This document shows, piece by piece, positions 32,962 to 42,519 of a stretch of DNA of 64,000 nucleotides. The notes beneath the pieces are model-generated. The model made no database searches. It was not told where the DNA came from and was given only the letters and a program-made list of their open reading frames with translations. Each line of letters starts with the position of its first letter. Position 1 is the stretch's first letter. The stretch comes from Corynebacterium ciconiae DSM 44920. Lineage in GTDB: Bacteria > Actinomycetota > Actinomycetes > Mycobacteriales > Mycobacteriaceae. The stretch covers positions 124,001 to 188,000 of the forward strand of contig NZ_CP047189.1 of the NCBI RefSeq assembly GCF_030440575.1. The letters are read 5' to 3'. The position numbers were made by a program, and so were the translations under genes.

Positions 32962-34218
32962 CTAGGGGCGTCGAGAAGCGCTCAAGAGCGCGAGACCGAT
33001 GCCCAGGGTGATCGTGCTGACTGCCGCCAATCCCAGAATCAGCCCAGTCCAGTGGGTGGCATCAAAGAGCAGGCCCGAGAGCCAGCCGAATACCGAGGAG
33101 CCCAGGTAATAGCAGGCCACATACATGCTCGAGGCCTCGGCGCGGTTGTCGGTGGCGGTGCGGCCCACCCATGCGGAGGCGGTGGAGTGAACAATGAAGA
33201 AGGCTGCGGTAAACACCAGCATCGCGGCGATGAGCACCCCCAGCTGCGGCGCCAAGCACACCACGAGCGCCAGGAGGGAGGCGCCGGCGCCGAACACCAG
33301 CGTGATGCCGGGGCCATATTTACTGCTCCACACCCCGGCCCGCGCCGAGGACCACGTGCCCGCGAGATACAGAATGAACACCACACCCACGAGGGCTTCG
33401 CTTAAGCCGAAATCGTGAATGAGCACAAAGCCCACATAGTTATAGAGCGAAACAAACACGCCCATGGCCAAACCGGCAATAAGGAACAGGCCCGCGAGGC
33501 GGGGGTTTTTCCAGTGTGCTGCCATGGCCTCCAGCTCGTTGCCGAGGCGCAGCTGCTTGGGCTGGAAGCGTCGCTGCGTGGGCAGGGCAATGATCGCAAT
33601 CGCCGCGCAGATCCCCGCGAAGAGCAGATTGGCCCCGAGCGCCCACCGCCACGTGGACAGCTCTAGCACGCCGGCAGGAATGAGGCGACCAGACAACCCG
33701 CCGAGCGAGGTGCCGGCGATATAGACGCCCATCGCCTTTGCCAGCGCGGCGGGGGCGAGCTCCTCCGAGAGTAGCGTCATGGCCACTGCGGGAACCCCTG
33801 CGATCATCGCGCCCTGAATGCCGCGGCCGAGGATCAGCCACGTCGCACTCGGAGAAAAGGGAAGCAGCAGGCCGATGAGGATGCTCGCGATCAATGAGAC
33901 TGTCATGATTCGCCCTCGGCCGAAACGCTCCGAGAGGATCGAGGCCGGCACCACGCACAGCGCCAGCGCCCCAGTTGCTGCCGAGACCGTGAGCGCGCTG
34001 ATCGTGGGGGTGATGTCGAAGGCGGTGGTCAGCCGCGGCAGCATCGCCTGGGTGCAGTAGAGCGTGTTGAAGGCCGCAAGGCCCGCCGCGAGAGTGGCGG
34101 TGAGAGCGCGGCGATAATCGGGGTCGTTGCGCTCGAGGCCGGGTGGTAGCGCGGCTGCGGTTGAGGGGGCGGCGGCCGGGGTGGCGTCTGCGGGGCGGGT
34201 GCGGGGTGTGGCGGACAT
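32962..34218 (-). CDS. MFS transporter, YnfM-like
   Basis: 418-residue major facilitator with 12 helices. Features: FNTLYCTQAMLPRL in TM1, LSERFGRGRIM (signature loop), GRGIQGAMIAGVPAVAMTLLSEE. The pairing with a divergent LysR regulator (34311) resembles the ynfM/ynfL arrangement. Probably a drug/metabolite exporter; substrate unknown. Start at 34218 chosen; the open frame upstream runs into the shared promoter. The last codons overlap a copy of the dispersed repeat motif. Confidence 0.87.
   Translation of the reverse strand: MSATPRTRPADATPAAAPSTAAALPPGLERNDPDYRRALTATLAAGLAAFNTLYCTQAMLPRLTTAFDITPTISALTVSAATGALALCVVPASILSERFGRGRIMTVSLIASILIGLLLPFSPSATWLILGRGIQGAMIAGVPAVAMTLLSEELAPAALAKAMGVYIAGTSLGGLSGRLIPAGVLELSTWRWALGANLLFAGICAAIAIIALPTQRRFQPKQLRLGNELEAMAAHWKNPRLAGLFLIAGLAMGVFVSLYNYVGFVLIHDFGLSEALVGVVFILYLAGTWSSARAGVWSSKYGPGITLVFGAGASLLALVVCLAPQLGVLIAAMLVFTAAFFIVHSTASAWVGRTATDNRAEASSMYVACYYLGSSVFGWLSGLLFDATHWTGLILGLAAVSTITLGIGLALLSASRRP
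32968..32979 (+). repeat. Dispersed motif GCGTCGAGAAGC
   Basis: Exact GCGTCGANAAGC copy in the last codons of the MFS gene, read there as Ala-Ser-Arg-Arg before the terminal Pro. Confidence 0.75.
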
Positions 34219-34310
34219 GCACACTATGGTGCGCCGCCAGCGATAATTAGTAAAATGTAGAAAATAGTTCAGTTCCATGCGAAATGTGCATGAATCTCGG
34301 GGAGGGGCCC
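34219..34310. promoter_or_regulatory. Divergent MFS/LysR control region
   Basis: 92 bases between divergent starts, AT-rich at its centre (34240-34270, containing GATAATTAGTAAAATG). LysR regulators normally bind such intervals. I cannot identify a unique T-N11-A box. Confidence 0.5.
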
Positions 34311-35270
34311 ATGAGTTCACTCAGTATCGAGGATCTGCGGGTATTTATGGCCATCGCCCGCAATCAGCACATCACCGCCACCGCCGATGAGCTCGGCATG
34401 GCGCAGCCCACCGTCACTCGCGTCTTGCAGCGCGTCGAACGCGAGGTGGGCGCCCAGCTCTTCGAGCGCCGCGGCCGCACCCTGGTGATCAACACCCGCG
34501 GGGACACTCTGCGCCGCGCCGCCGAGGCCATCATTGCACGTTATGACGCCACCCGTTTGGACATTTCCCGACTGCTCGATCCAGAACACGGCACCATTCG
34601 CCTGGACTTCATGCACTCCCTCGGCACCTGGATGGTGCCGGATCTCATCCGCGACTATCGCCGCGCCCACCCCGGGGTGCACTTTGCCCTGCACCAAGGG
34701 CCCGCCTCGGCGCTGATTGAGCGGGTGCATGCCGACGAGGCGGATCTCGCCTTGGTGGGGCCGCAGCCCCGCGGCGCCGAGGCCGCCGAGCTGCACTGGC
34801 GCCAGCTCTACCGCCAGCCCTTGGCGGTGGCCTGCCCGCTCGGGCACCCCCTGGCCGCGGCGGGGCCAGAGCCGATCACCATGCAGGAGGTGGATGGGCA
34901 GGCCTTCATCGCCACCAAACTGGGCTATGGCACCCGCCAATTGCTCGATGAGTTGGTGGCCGAGGCTGGCATCACCGCCCCGGTGGCCTTCGACTCCATG
35001 GAGCTATCTACCGTGGCCGGGCTGGTGAGCGCTGGGCTGGGGGTGGCGCTGCTGCCGATGAATGATCCTTACCTGACCGGCGGGACAGCTCAGCAGGGTT
35101 TCATTCTGCGCCCGCTGCGCCCGGCCTGCTACCGCGAGCTCGGAGTGGTGTGGCGAACGGGCGTGGAGCTCACGCCCGCGGCCGAGCAGTTCCGGCGCTG
35201 GGTGCTCGAGCGCATCCCCGCCCACGGCGAGGATCCTGCAGATCTGGGCTCGCCGGGGTATGGGGTGTGA
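34311..35270 (+). CDS. LysR-family transcriptional regulator
   Basis: 319 residues. The winged helix (1-65) reads IEDLRVFMAIARNQHITATADELGMAQPTVTRVLQRVEREVG in overlapping LysR pattern. The effector domain starts around residue 90 (GTIRLDFMHSLGTWMVP). Start at 34311 has GGGGAGGGG upstream. It lies back to back with the MFS gene and most likely controls it in response to an unidentified small molecule. The linker and effector domain are of normal length. Confidence 0.9.
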   Translation: MSSLSIEDLRVFMAIARNQHITATADELGMAQPTVTRVLQRVEREVGAQLFERRGRTLVINTRGDTLRRAAEAIIARYDATRLDISRLLDPEHGTIRLDFMHSLGTWMVPDLIRDYRRAHPGVHFALHQGPASALIERVHADEADLALVGPQPRGAEAAELHWRQLYRQPLAVACPLGHPLAAAGPEPITMQEVDGQAFIATKLGYGTRQLLDELVAEAGITAPVAFDSMELSTVAGLVSAGLGVALLPMNDPYLTGGTAQQGFILRPLRPACYRELGVVWRTGVELTPAAEQFRRWVLERIPAHGEDPADLGSPGYGV

Positions 35271-35372
35271 GATTGCACCCGAAAAACGGCCACATCATTG
35301 GCTTAAGGTGTGTGCCCGCGTACGATGAAGAGCCACTGTATGTCCTCTACCGTCTTAAGAAAGGGCGGCTGA

Positions 35373-36410
<1,038 letters not shown>

Positions 36411-36432
36411 GCACCGCCTCTACATATGCGAT

Positions 36433-36480
36433 AGCCACCGACGAGCCCGCACAGGCTCGGCCGGTGGCTCCCGCTTTTTC
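36433..36480 (+). terminator. Terminator of asd
   Basis: AGCCACCG (36433-36440) and CGAGCC (36442-36447) pair with GGCTCG (36454-36459) and CGGTGGCT (36462-36469), followed by CCCGCTTTTTC. It may serve the convergent mutarotase gene as well. Confidence 0.85.
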
Positions 36481-36488
36481 TGGGGTGT

Positions 36489-37202
36489 CTAGCTCACCTT
36501 CACCGTCATCCCAATGGAGGCCCAATCCTCCGGCCCCACCGAATGGCCCGTCGAGTCCGGCCCCAGCAACGCCGGCTCCACGCACACGAAACGGCGCCAA
36601 TCGCCGGGCTGGAGATCCCCGATGTTCTCATCGGCGGCCTCGCCCGGATTCCACACCACCACATGATCGGTGCCCTGGGAGGTGATGGTGAGGGTGCGGG
36701 AGCGGTCGCTAATAGTGAAGGGGGAGTACTCCTCGGCGGCGACGCGCTCGTCGGTGGGGGTGGCGTCGAAAAGCCAGGTGCGGCCTGCGCCCTCCACGCG
36801 CGTATCGGTCACATCCTCGACCAAAAAATAGGGGTGAAACGCCAGCTGAATGGGGCGGCGATACTCGGTGAGGTTGTGCGCGCGCAGCATCAACGCGAAA
36901 CCCTGCTGCGTATGCTGCGCCGAGAAGCGCAGATCCCAGCCGTCGTGGCTGCAGCGCGCGTCGATACCGCCGGTAGTGTCCTGCACCTCCCACGGGATGC
37001 GCCGCGCCCAACCATGCTGCAGCTCATCGTGGCCCAGATCCTGAGCGAACCACGGCGCAATCACCGGCACCCCGCCACGAATCGAACTATTCTCGCTAAA
37101 ATCCGCCAGCGTGGACATAAACAGCAGCTCACCGCTACTATGCCGCGCGGACTCAAGATGGCCGCGCCCCGCCGGCATGGACAGACTCGTCTGATGACTC
37201 AT
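36489..37202 (-). CDS. Aldose 1-epimerase-like hexose-6-phosphate mutarotase
   Basis: 237 residues of the galactose mutarotase-like fold. Catalytic residues appear as His in LAFHPYFLVEDV and Glu in FVCVEPALL; the RGGVPVIAPWF motif is typical of the D-hexose-6-phosphate branch, which equilibrates anomers of glucose-6-phosphate. Shorter than the usual 270-290, mainly in the N-terminal strands. ATG 37202. Convergent with asd and divergent from the next gene. Confidence 0.85.
   Translation of the reverse strand: MSHQTSLSMPAGRGHLESARHSSGELLFMSTLADFSENSSIRGGVPVIAPWFAQDLGHDELQHGWARRIPWEVQDTTGGIDARCSHDGWDLRFSAQHTQQGFALMLRAHNLTEYRRPIQLAFHPYFLVEDVTDTRVEGAGRTWLFDATPTDERVAAEEYSPFTISDRSRTLTITSQGTDHVVVWNPGEAADENIGDLQPGDWRRFVCVEPALLGPDSTGHSVGPEDWASIGMTVKVS
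36763..36774 (+). repeat. Dispersed motif GCGTCGAAAAGC
   Basis: The only copy with A at the free position, inside the mutarotase gene (Leu-Phe-Asp-Ala on its strand); preceded by GGGGGTG. Confidence 0.7.
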
Positions 37203-37238
37203 AACACCTCAGTCTAGCCCGCCCACAGGCCCCCGCAC

Positions 37239-37250
37239 GCTTATCGACGC
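37239..37250 (-). repeat. Dispersed motif GCGTCGATAAGC
   Basis: Exact intergenic copy between the divergent mutarotase and ketopantoate reductase-like genes; read on the minus strand it is preceded by GAGGGTG. Confidence 0.8.
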
Positions 37251-37289
37251 CACCCTCACGCACATCCACCCGCGCTGCCGACAGCTACG

Positions 37290-38228
37290 ATGACGGGCAT
37301 GAGAATCGCGATCGTGGGAGCAGGAGCAATCGGCGGCGGCTACGGAGTCCGCCTCTATCGGGCAGGCGAAGACGTAACCTTCCTCGCCCGCGGCGCCAGC
37401 CTCGACGTGCTACGCAGCACCGGGCTGACCTTCCACACCCCCGAAGGCACCACCGTCACCCAGGTGCCCACCGTGGCCAGCTTCGACGAGATCGACCACG
37501 CCGATCAGCTCGACCTGATCATCGTGGCCACCAAGGCCCTGCGCGCTGGCGACTGGGAGGAAGCCTTCACCGGACTGCCCGCCGGGGTGCCGGTGCTCAC
37601 CACCCACAACTCGGTGGAGGCGCCCTACCGTGCCGCCGAGATCATCGGCGCTGAGCGGATCATCCCCGCCGTGGTGCGCACCTTCATCCACTACGAGGCG
37701 CCCGGGGAGATCACTCAGCATCCCGGCACCCTCAGCCTCACCTTCGGCGCCTGGGAAGGCGGTGGCGCCGCCGGGCCGCACGCCCACACCATCCGCCAAC
37801 TCGAGCAGGCCTTGCAGCGCGCCGGGATCACCGCGATCGTTCATTCAGATATCTGGGTAGACATCTGGGAAAAGTCCATGTTCGTGGCCAGCTGCGGGGT
37901 GCTGGGCGCGATCTTTAACGCCCCCATCGGTGAGCTGCGCAGCACCTACCGGCGCGACCTGCAGGCCGTGGTGGAGGACTTCGCGCGCGTCGGCCGCGCC
38001 CATGGCGTCCACCTCGGCGAGGACGTGGTGGAGCGCACCATGAGCTTTGTCGACGCCAGCCCCGCGGCCGCGACCACCTCGATGCAACGCGACTACGCCG
38101 CAGGCAAAGCCAATGAACTCGACGCCCAAATCGGGGCAGTAGTGCGCCTAGCCGCCGAGACTAAAGTGCCGGCACCGGCCGCCACCTTCGCCTATGATGT
38201 GGCGCGGCATCTGCATCGCGCGCGCTAG
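37290..38228 (+). CDS. Ketopantoate reductase-like protein (ApbA/PanE family)
   Basis: 312-residue NADP-dependent reductase with Rossmann motif IVGAGAIGGGYG (about 5-16). The conserved Lys lies in VATKALRAGD, and the C-terminal helical domain contains WEKSMFVASCGVLGA and AGKANELDAQIGAVVRLA, with Lys and Glu/Asn of the active site. It may reduce 2-dehydropantoate for CoA synthesis, or belong to one of the look-alike paralogues. A start at 37299 (MRIAIVGAG) is about as likely. Followed closely by dnaX. Confidence 0.83.
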   Translation: MTGMRIAIVGAGAIGGGYGVRLYRAGEDVTFLARGASLDVLRSTGLTFHTPEGTTVTQVPTVASFDEIDHADQLDLIIVATKALRAGDWEEAFTGLPAGVPVLTTHNSVEAPYRAAEIIGAERIIPAVVRTFIHYEAPGEITQHPGTLSLTFGAWEGGGAAGPHAHTIRQLEQALQRAGITAIVHSDIWVDIWEKSMFVASCGVLGAIFNAPIGELRSTYRRDLQAVVEDFARVGRAHGVHLGEDVVERTMSFVDASPAAATTSMQRDYAAGKANELDAQIGAVVRLAAETKVPAPAATFAYDVARHLHRAR

Positions 38229-38251
38229 GCGCACAGGTAGACTTGCCTACC

Positions 38252-40504
38252 GTGGCTCTCTATCGCAAGTACCGTCCCGCGTCCTTCGCAGAAGTTGTCG
38301 GCCAGGAGCACGTCACCCAACCCTTGTCGGTGGCGCTGGACTCCGGCCGCATCAACCATGCCTACTTGTTCTCGGGGCCGCGGGGCTGCGGTAAAACCTC
38401 CTCGGCGCGCATCATGGCGCGCTCCCTCAACTGCGTCAATGGCCCCACCTCCACCCCGTGTGGGGTGTGCCCCTCGTGCGTGTCCCTAGCCCCAGGCGGG
38501 CCCGGCAACCTCGACGTCACCGAGCTCGACGCCGCCAGCCACCGCGGCGTGGATGATATGCGTGAACTGCGCGATCGCGCCTACTACGCACCAGCGGAAT
38601 CCCGCTACCGGGTGTTCATCATCGACGAGGCCCACATGATCACCACAGAGGGCTCGAACGCGCTGCTGAAGATCGTGGAAGAACCCCCAGAGCACCTCAT
38701 CTTCATCTTCGCCACCACCGAGCCGGAGAAGGTGATCAACACCATCCGCTCGCGCACCCACCACTATCCTTTCCGTCTACTCACTCCCATGGCGATGCGC
38801 GGGCTCCTCGAGCGCACCGTAGAGGCCGAGCAGGCGCAGGTCGACGATGCCGTGTACCCACTGGTGATCCGTTCCGGTGGTGGCTCCCCGCGTGATTCGC
38901 TGTCCATCCTGGACCAGCTACTCGCCGGCGCCGGCCCGGATGGGCTCAGTTATGAGCAGGCTGTGGCGCTGCTCGGGGTGACCAATGATTCGCTTCTCGA
39001 CGCCGCCGTCGAGGCACTCGCAAGCGAAGATTATGCGGCGATGTTCGCCACGGTGGACGACGTGATTGAAGGCGGCTTTGAGCCCCGTCAGTTTGCCCTC
39101 GACCTGCTCAATCGCCTGCGGGACCTCATGGTGGTGCGCACCGTGCACGACGCCATGAACCACGGGCTGGTGGATGTGCCCTCTGGCAGAGAAGCGGTCC
39201 TAAGCGAACAGGCGGCGCGCTTCAGCCCCGATCAGCTTGCCCGCATGGCCGCGCTTACCAACGATGGCCTCAGCGATATGCGCGGAGCTACCTCCGCTCG
39301 GCTGCTGCTCGAGGTGATGTGTGCCAAGCTCATGCTGCCCACCGCTGCCGCCGGCAGCATCAGCGGCGCCGAGAGTGTGGCTGCCGCAGCCCCAGCGAGC
39401 CCTGCTGCGCCTGCGCGGGGCGGCAGCTCGGACAGTGAGGAGAAAAAGCCAGCGCGCCGCTTTGAGCGCAAGTCCGTGCGCGAGCAGCGAGAGCGCGAAC
39501 AGCGCGAACGGGAGGAGCGCGAGCGGCAGCAACGGCAGCAGGAGCGCGAGCGGCAGCAACGGCAGCAGGAGCGCGAGCGGCAGGCTGAGTCCCCGCGGAC
39601 CGAATCCCCACAGGAGGTGGCCCAATCCGAGGCCCCGCAGGCCCAGCCTGCCGCGGAGTCTGCGGCGGAGCCGGAGCGGGAGGAGGCCGGGGAGGAGGCG
39701 TCGACAAGCGTTGTAGAACACCAGCAGAGCATCGTCGAGCAGTGGCCGGAGATTCGCCGCGCGATCTTTGAGGCCAATGCCCGCACTGGCGTGATGATTG
39801 CCGAGGCGCGGGTGCTGGAGGAAACCCCCGAGGCGCTCACCCTCGGCCACCACACTGGGGCGCTCGCGACACGGCTGTCCGCGCCGGAGCATGCCGAGGT
39901 GATCGCCCAGGCAATCACCCAGGTCACCGGCGCGCAGGTGACGGTCAGCTGCGTGATCGGCACCCGCGTGCCCGCGCGCACAGCAGCGAGCGAAAACACT
40001 GCGGACGCCGACACCGAGGAAGAAGAACCCGCCCGCCCCGAGCCGCGCGCCCCCGGCGGCTGGGTAGCCCCGCAGCTACCGCCCGAGCCCGGCACCACCG
40101 CCCCGGTACGCGAACCCGAACCAGAGAAGAAGCCCGAGCCGCCGCGGCGACGCTGGCAGGAACGCGCAGCGCGCGGTAACCCCTATGCCCGGCCTGGTCA
40201 GCAGCCCCCACCGCCCGAGCCGGAGGAGCCCAGCGACTACAGCGGCCGCGATCCCTATGCGGGGATGGCGGATTCCGTGCCGCTGCCACCCGAACCCGAG
40301 CCGGACGACGCCGCCCCCGAGCACGAGGCACCCCCGAGCATGCCGACGCCCACCCCGGGCCCGCCGGTGGAGGAAAGCGAGGAGGATGTGGAGGAGTCCT
40401 TCGCCCGCGAAGCCGCCGAGGGCGAAGGCAGCGCCGATCGGCGTGACCAGCGCACTGTGGCCATCGAGCTGCTGCAGGAGCAGCTGGGAGCGAAGCTGGT
40501 ATAA
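38252..40504 (+). CDS. dnaX: DNA polymerase III gamma/tau subunit
   Basis: 750-residue clamp-loader ATPase. MALYRKYRPASFAEVVGQ at the GTG start, Walker A GPRGCGKTSSAR, zinc module C-x8-C-x2-C around residues 63-80 (LNCVNGPTSTPCGVCPSCV), Walker B IIDEAHM, sensor ATTEPEKV. Domain III ends near residue 370. A low-complexity Arg/Glu/Gln linker (about 400-450, with a 27-base tandem repeat) leads to a tau-like module (WPEIRRAIFEAN..) and a Pro/Glu-rich tail. Codons 398-399 are AAA AAG with a -1 frame stop at 39463-39465, a possible gamma-producing frameshift. Starts 23 bases after the previous stop. Confidence 0.95.
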   Translation: MALYRKYRPASFAEVVGQEHVTQPLSVALDSGRINHAYLFSGPRGCGKTSSARIMARSLNCVNGPTSTPCGVCPSCVSLAPGGPGNLDVTELDAASHRGVDDMRELRDRAYYAPAESRYRVFIIDEAHMITTEGSNALLKIVEEPPEHLIFIFATTEPEKVINTIRSRTHHYPFRLLTPMAMRGLLERTVEAEQAQVDDAVYPLVIRSGGGSPRDSLSILDQLLAGAGPDGLSYEQAVALLGVTNDSLLDAAVEALASEDYAAMFATVDDVIEGGFEPRQFALDLLNRLRDLMVVRTVHDAMNHGLVDVPSGREAVLSEQAARFSPDQLARMAALTNDGLSDMRGATSARLLLEVMCAKLMLPTAAAGSISGAESVAAAAPASPAAPARGGSSDSEEKKPARRFERKSVREQREREQREREERERQQRQQERERQQRQQERERQAESPRTESPQEVAQSEAPQAQPAAESAAEPEREEAGEEASTSVVEHQQSIVEQWPEIRRAIFEANARTGVMIAEARVLEETPEALTLGHHTGALATRLSAPEHAEVIAQAITQVTGAQVTVSCVIGTRVPARTAASENTADADTEEEEPARPEPRAPGGWVAPQLPPEPGTTAPVREPEPEKKPEPPRRRWQERAARGNPYARPGQQPPPPEPEEPSDYSGRDPYAGMADSVPLPPEPEPDDAAPEHEAPPSMPTPTPGPPVEESEEDVEESFAREAAEGEGSADRRDQRTVAIELLQEQLGAKLV
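38992..39003 (-). repeat. Dispersed motif GCGTCGAGAAGC
   Basis: Exact GCGTCGANAAGC copy in dnaX, where the coding strand reads Leu-Leu-Asp-Ala. Confidence 0.75.
39440..39465 (+). promoter_or_regulatory. Candidate -1 frameshift site in dnaX
   Basis: GAG AAA AAG (39440-39448) offers the AAA-AAG slippery pair used in E. coli dnaX. In the -1 frame five codons follow and then TGA at 39463-39465, which would yield a 404-residue gamma-like product ending right after domain III. The base before the pair is G rather than A, which should weaken slippage, and I see no convincing Shine-Dalgarno-like stimulator. Confidence 0.35.
39521..39574 (+). repeat. 27-bp in-frame tandem repeat in dnaX linker
   Basis: Two identical 27-base units (39521-39547 and 39548-39574) encode Glu-Arg-Gln-Gln-Arg-Gln-Gln-Glu-Arg twice, part of a charged flexible linker. 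Such repeats vary in copy number between strains. Confidence 0.85.
39698..39709 (+). repeat. Dispersed motif GCGTCGACAAGC
   Basis: Second copy within dnaX, on the other strand to the first, read as Ala-Ser-Thr-Ser. Confidence 0.75.
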
Positions 40505-40556
40505 AACGTCTAGACTCGTTGGGGCGAATCCGATACCCCGAAGAAAGGCAACAACC

Positions 40557-40886
40557 ATGACTCAGCCCGATATGCAGCAGATTCTCGCCCAGGCCCAGCA
40601 GATGCAGGAGCAGCTGCAGCAGGCGCAGCAGGAGATTATGGCCACCGAGGTTGTCGGCGAGGCTGGCAATGGTTTGGTGAAGGCCACCATGAACGGTGCC
40701 GGCCACATCACCGCCGTCGCCATTGACCCGAAGGTCGTGGACCCGGAGGATGTAGAGACCCTGCAGGACCTCGTCGTGGGGGCACTGGAAGACGCCCACA
40801 AGCGCATCTCCGATGTGGCCGAGGAAAAGATGGGCCCGCTGCAAAACGCCGGCTTCGGCGGTGACTTGGACGGCATGCTCGGCTAG
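40557..40886 (+). CDS. YbaB/EbfC nucleoid-associated protein
   Basis: 109 residues. Helical N-terminus rich in Gln (MQQILAQAQQMQEQLQQAQQ), then VKATMNGAGHITAVAIDPKVVDPEDVETLQDLVVGALEDA, the family core in overlapping pieces. It binds DNA as a dimer and is almost always encoded between dnaX and recR, as here. GAAAGG precedes ATG 40557, 52 bases after dnaX; probably one operon. Confidence 0.94.
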   Translation: MTQPDMQQILAQAQQMQEQLQQAQQEIMATEVVGEAGNGLVKATMNGAGHITAVAIDPKVVDPEDVETLQDLVVGALEDAHKRISDVAEEKMGPLQNAGFGGDLDGMLG

Positions 40887-41038
40887 CATCCGCCTCCGCC
40901 GCTGTCTGGCACACGCACTCGCCCCGCCGCCGTGCGGGGTGTTTGTCTGTTCCCAGACCGCCGCCAGCACATCCCTGAATCATTAGCTGCAGGCCCCATC
41001 CGGCGCCTGTACCGGCACACGAAGGACACTCACCCCGC

Positions 41039-41665
41039 ATGTTCGAAGGCCCGCTCCAAGATCTCATCGACGAGCTTTCTCGGCTCCCAGGAGTGGGGCC
41101 GAAATCCGCGCAGCGGATCGCCTTTCACCTGCTCAACACCGACCCCGAGGATGTAGAACGCCTACAAAACGCCCTCGGTGCGGTGCGTGGGGGAGTGACC
41201 TTCTGCCGCATCTGCTGCAATGTTTCCCGCGATGAGGTGTGCCGCATCTGCGCCGACTCGCAGCGCGACCCGAGCGTGATCTGCGTGGTGGAAGAACCCA
41301 AAGACATCCAAGTGATCGAGCGCACCGGGGAATACGAGGGCCGCTACCACGTGCTCGGCGGGGCGCTCGACCCGCTCAACAATGTGGGCCCGAAAGACCT
41401 CACCGTGTCGCAGCTGCTGCAGCGCATCGGAGGGGTACTCGAGGATCGTGAGGGCGAACCCGCCCCCGATATCAACGAGGTGATCCTCGCCACCGACCCC
41501 AACACAGAAGGAGAGGCCACAGCCTCGTATCTGGCGCGGCTGCTGCGCGACTTCCCCGACCTCGTCATATCGCGGCTGGCCTCCGGAATGCCGCTGGGCG
41601 GCGACCTTGAGTTTGTCGATGAGCTCACGCTCTCCCGCGCGCTCACCGGCCGCCACCGGCTCTAG
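41039..41665 (+). CDS. recR: Recombination mediator RecR
   Basis: 208 residues; with RecF/RecO loads RecA at gaps. Helix-hairpin-helix [17 protein letters not shown] (15-31), four-Cys zinc finger [16 protein letters not shown], and Toprim domain with [25 protein letters not shown]. The C-terminal Walker-B-like [17 protein letters not shown] is complete. ATG 41039, AAGGA upstream at a distance of about 10. Last gene before a strong bidirectional hairpin. Confidence 0.97.
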   Translation: MFEGPLQDLIDELSRLPGVGPKSAQRIAFHLLNTDPEDVERLQNALGAVRGGVTFCRICCNVSRDEVCRICADSQRDPSVICVVEEPKDIQVIERTGEYEGRYHVLGGALDPLNNVGPKDLTVSQLLQRIGGVLEDREGEPAPDINEVILATDPNTEGEATASYLARLLRDFPDLVISRLASGMPLGGDLEFVDELTLSRALTGRHRL

Positions 41666-41689
41666 CCGCGCCCCGCTTCTACACACCAG

Positions 41690-41727
41690 CACGCCCGCGG
41701 GTGAAGACACATCACCTCGCGGGCGTG
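41690..41727. terminator. Bidirectional hairpin between recR and gatD
   Basis: CACGCCCGCG (41690-41699) plus GGTGA pairs with TCACC and CGCGGGCGTG (41718-41727); one bulged T and a 7-base loop. It separates the convergent recR and gatD-murT units. Confidence 0.8.
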
Positions 41728-41766
41728 ACAACGCTGTGGTGGCCGTGGAGCCCTTGCGGTGCTGCG

Positions 41767-42519
41767 CTAGCCTTCGAGGCGCTCCTCGCGCAGCTGCGAG
41801 ACCTCATCGAGCACCAAGGGCTCGAGATCAGTGAACTCCACGCCCATCGCCCGAGCAAGCAGGAGATCCGCGATGTGCGGATTGCGGGCCAAAAACGGCC
41901 CATGCATATAGGTGGCAATCACGGTGCCCTGGATGGCACCGTCACAGCCGGCCCCGTGGCCGGAATCAGTGTTGCCGATACCGCGGGAAATCGAGCACAG
42001 CGGCTGAGCATCCGGGCCGAGCACCGTGGAGCCCATGTGGTTTTCAAAGCCACTCAGGCTCAGGCTCGAGGTGCCGCTAATGCGCAGAGCATCCGAGATC
42101 TGCTCGGTGAGGACCGCGGAGGGGGTGGCCTCCACCTCGCCGATGGCCCGCTTCTGCAGTTGCGAGGTGGTGGCGTCGATAAGCCCCAAGCCCTCGTGGA
42201 CCCCGCCGGAGGCGTGGAAGGACTCGCCCAGCACCTGGAAACCAGCGCAGATGCTCAAAATCGGCGTTTTCTTCTCCGCGGCGCGGGTGAGACCACCTTG
42301 GGAGCGTAGGTGCTCCGCCGCCAGAATCTGAGCGGCATCCTCGCCGCCGCCGATGCAATAAAGGTCGCAAGAATCCGGGATGGCGTCCTGCAAGGTGATG
42401 CGGGTGACCTCGGCGTCGATGCCACGGAGGCGGGCGCGCTGGCGCAGCACGAGGGCATTGCCATCATCGCCATAGGTGCCCAACACATCCGGTAGCAGCA
42501 GTCCGATAGTGAGAGTCAT
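41767..42519 (-). CDS. gatD: Lipid II isoglutaminyl synthase, amidotransferase subunit
   Basis: 250-residue class I glutamine amidotransferase of the CobB/CobQ type. Nucleophile Cys in SICAGFQVLG (about residue 94), oxyanion region IGGGEDAAQ, and catalytic His in ATYMHGPFLARNP. It frees ammonia from glutamine and delivers it to MurT for amidation of the D-Glu in peptidoglycan stem peptides. The start codon directly follows the murT stop, as expected for a complex. Was formerly annotated as a cobyric acid synthase-like protein in corynebacteria. Confidence 0.94.
   Translation of the reverse strand: MTLTIGLLLPDVLGTYGDDGNALVLRQRARLRGIDAEVTRITLQDAIPDSCDLYCIGGGEDAAQILAAEHLRSQGGLTRAAEKKTPILSICAGFQVLGESFHASGGVHEGLGLIDATTSQLQKRAIGEVEATPSAVLTEQISDALRISGTSSLSLSGFENHMGSTVLGPDAQPLCSISRGIGNTDSGHGAGCDGAIQGTVIATYMHGPFLARNPHIADLLLARAMGVEFTDLEPLVLDEVSQLREERLEG
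42173..42184 (+). repeat. Dispersed motif GCGTCGATAAGC
   Basis: Exact copy inside gatD, read on the gatD strand as Leu-Ile-Asp-Ala; preceded by GTGGTG. Confidence 0.8.

Noticed and set aside
38229-38251. SRP RNA (ffs) or tRNA just before dnaX
   Set aside because: Only 23 bases separate the genes and neither the gap nor 40887-41038 shows the SRP fold.
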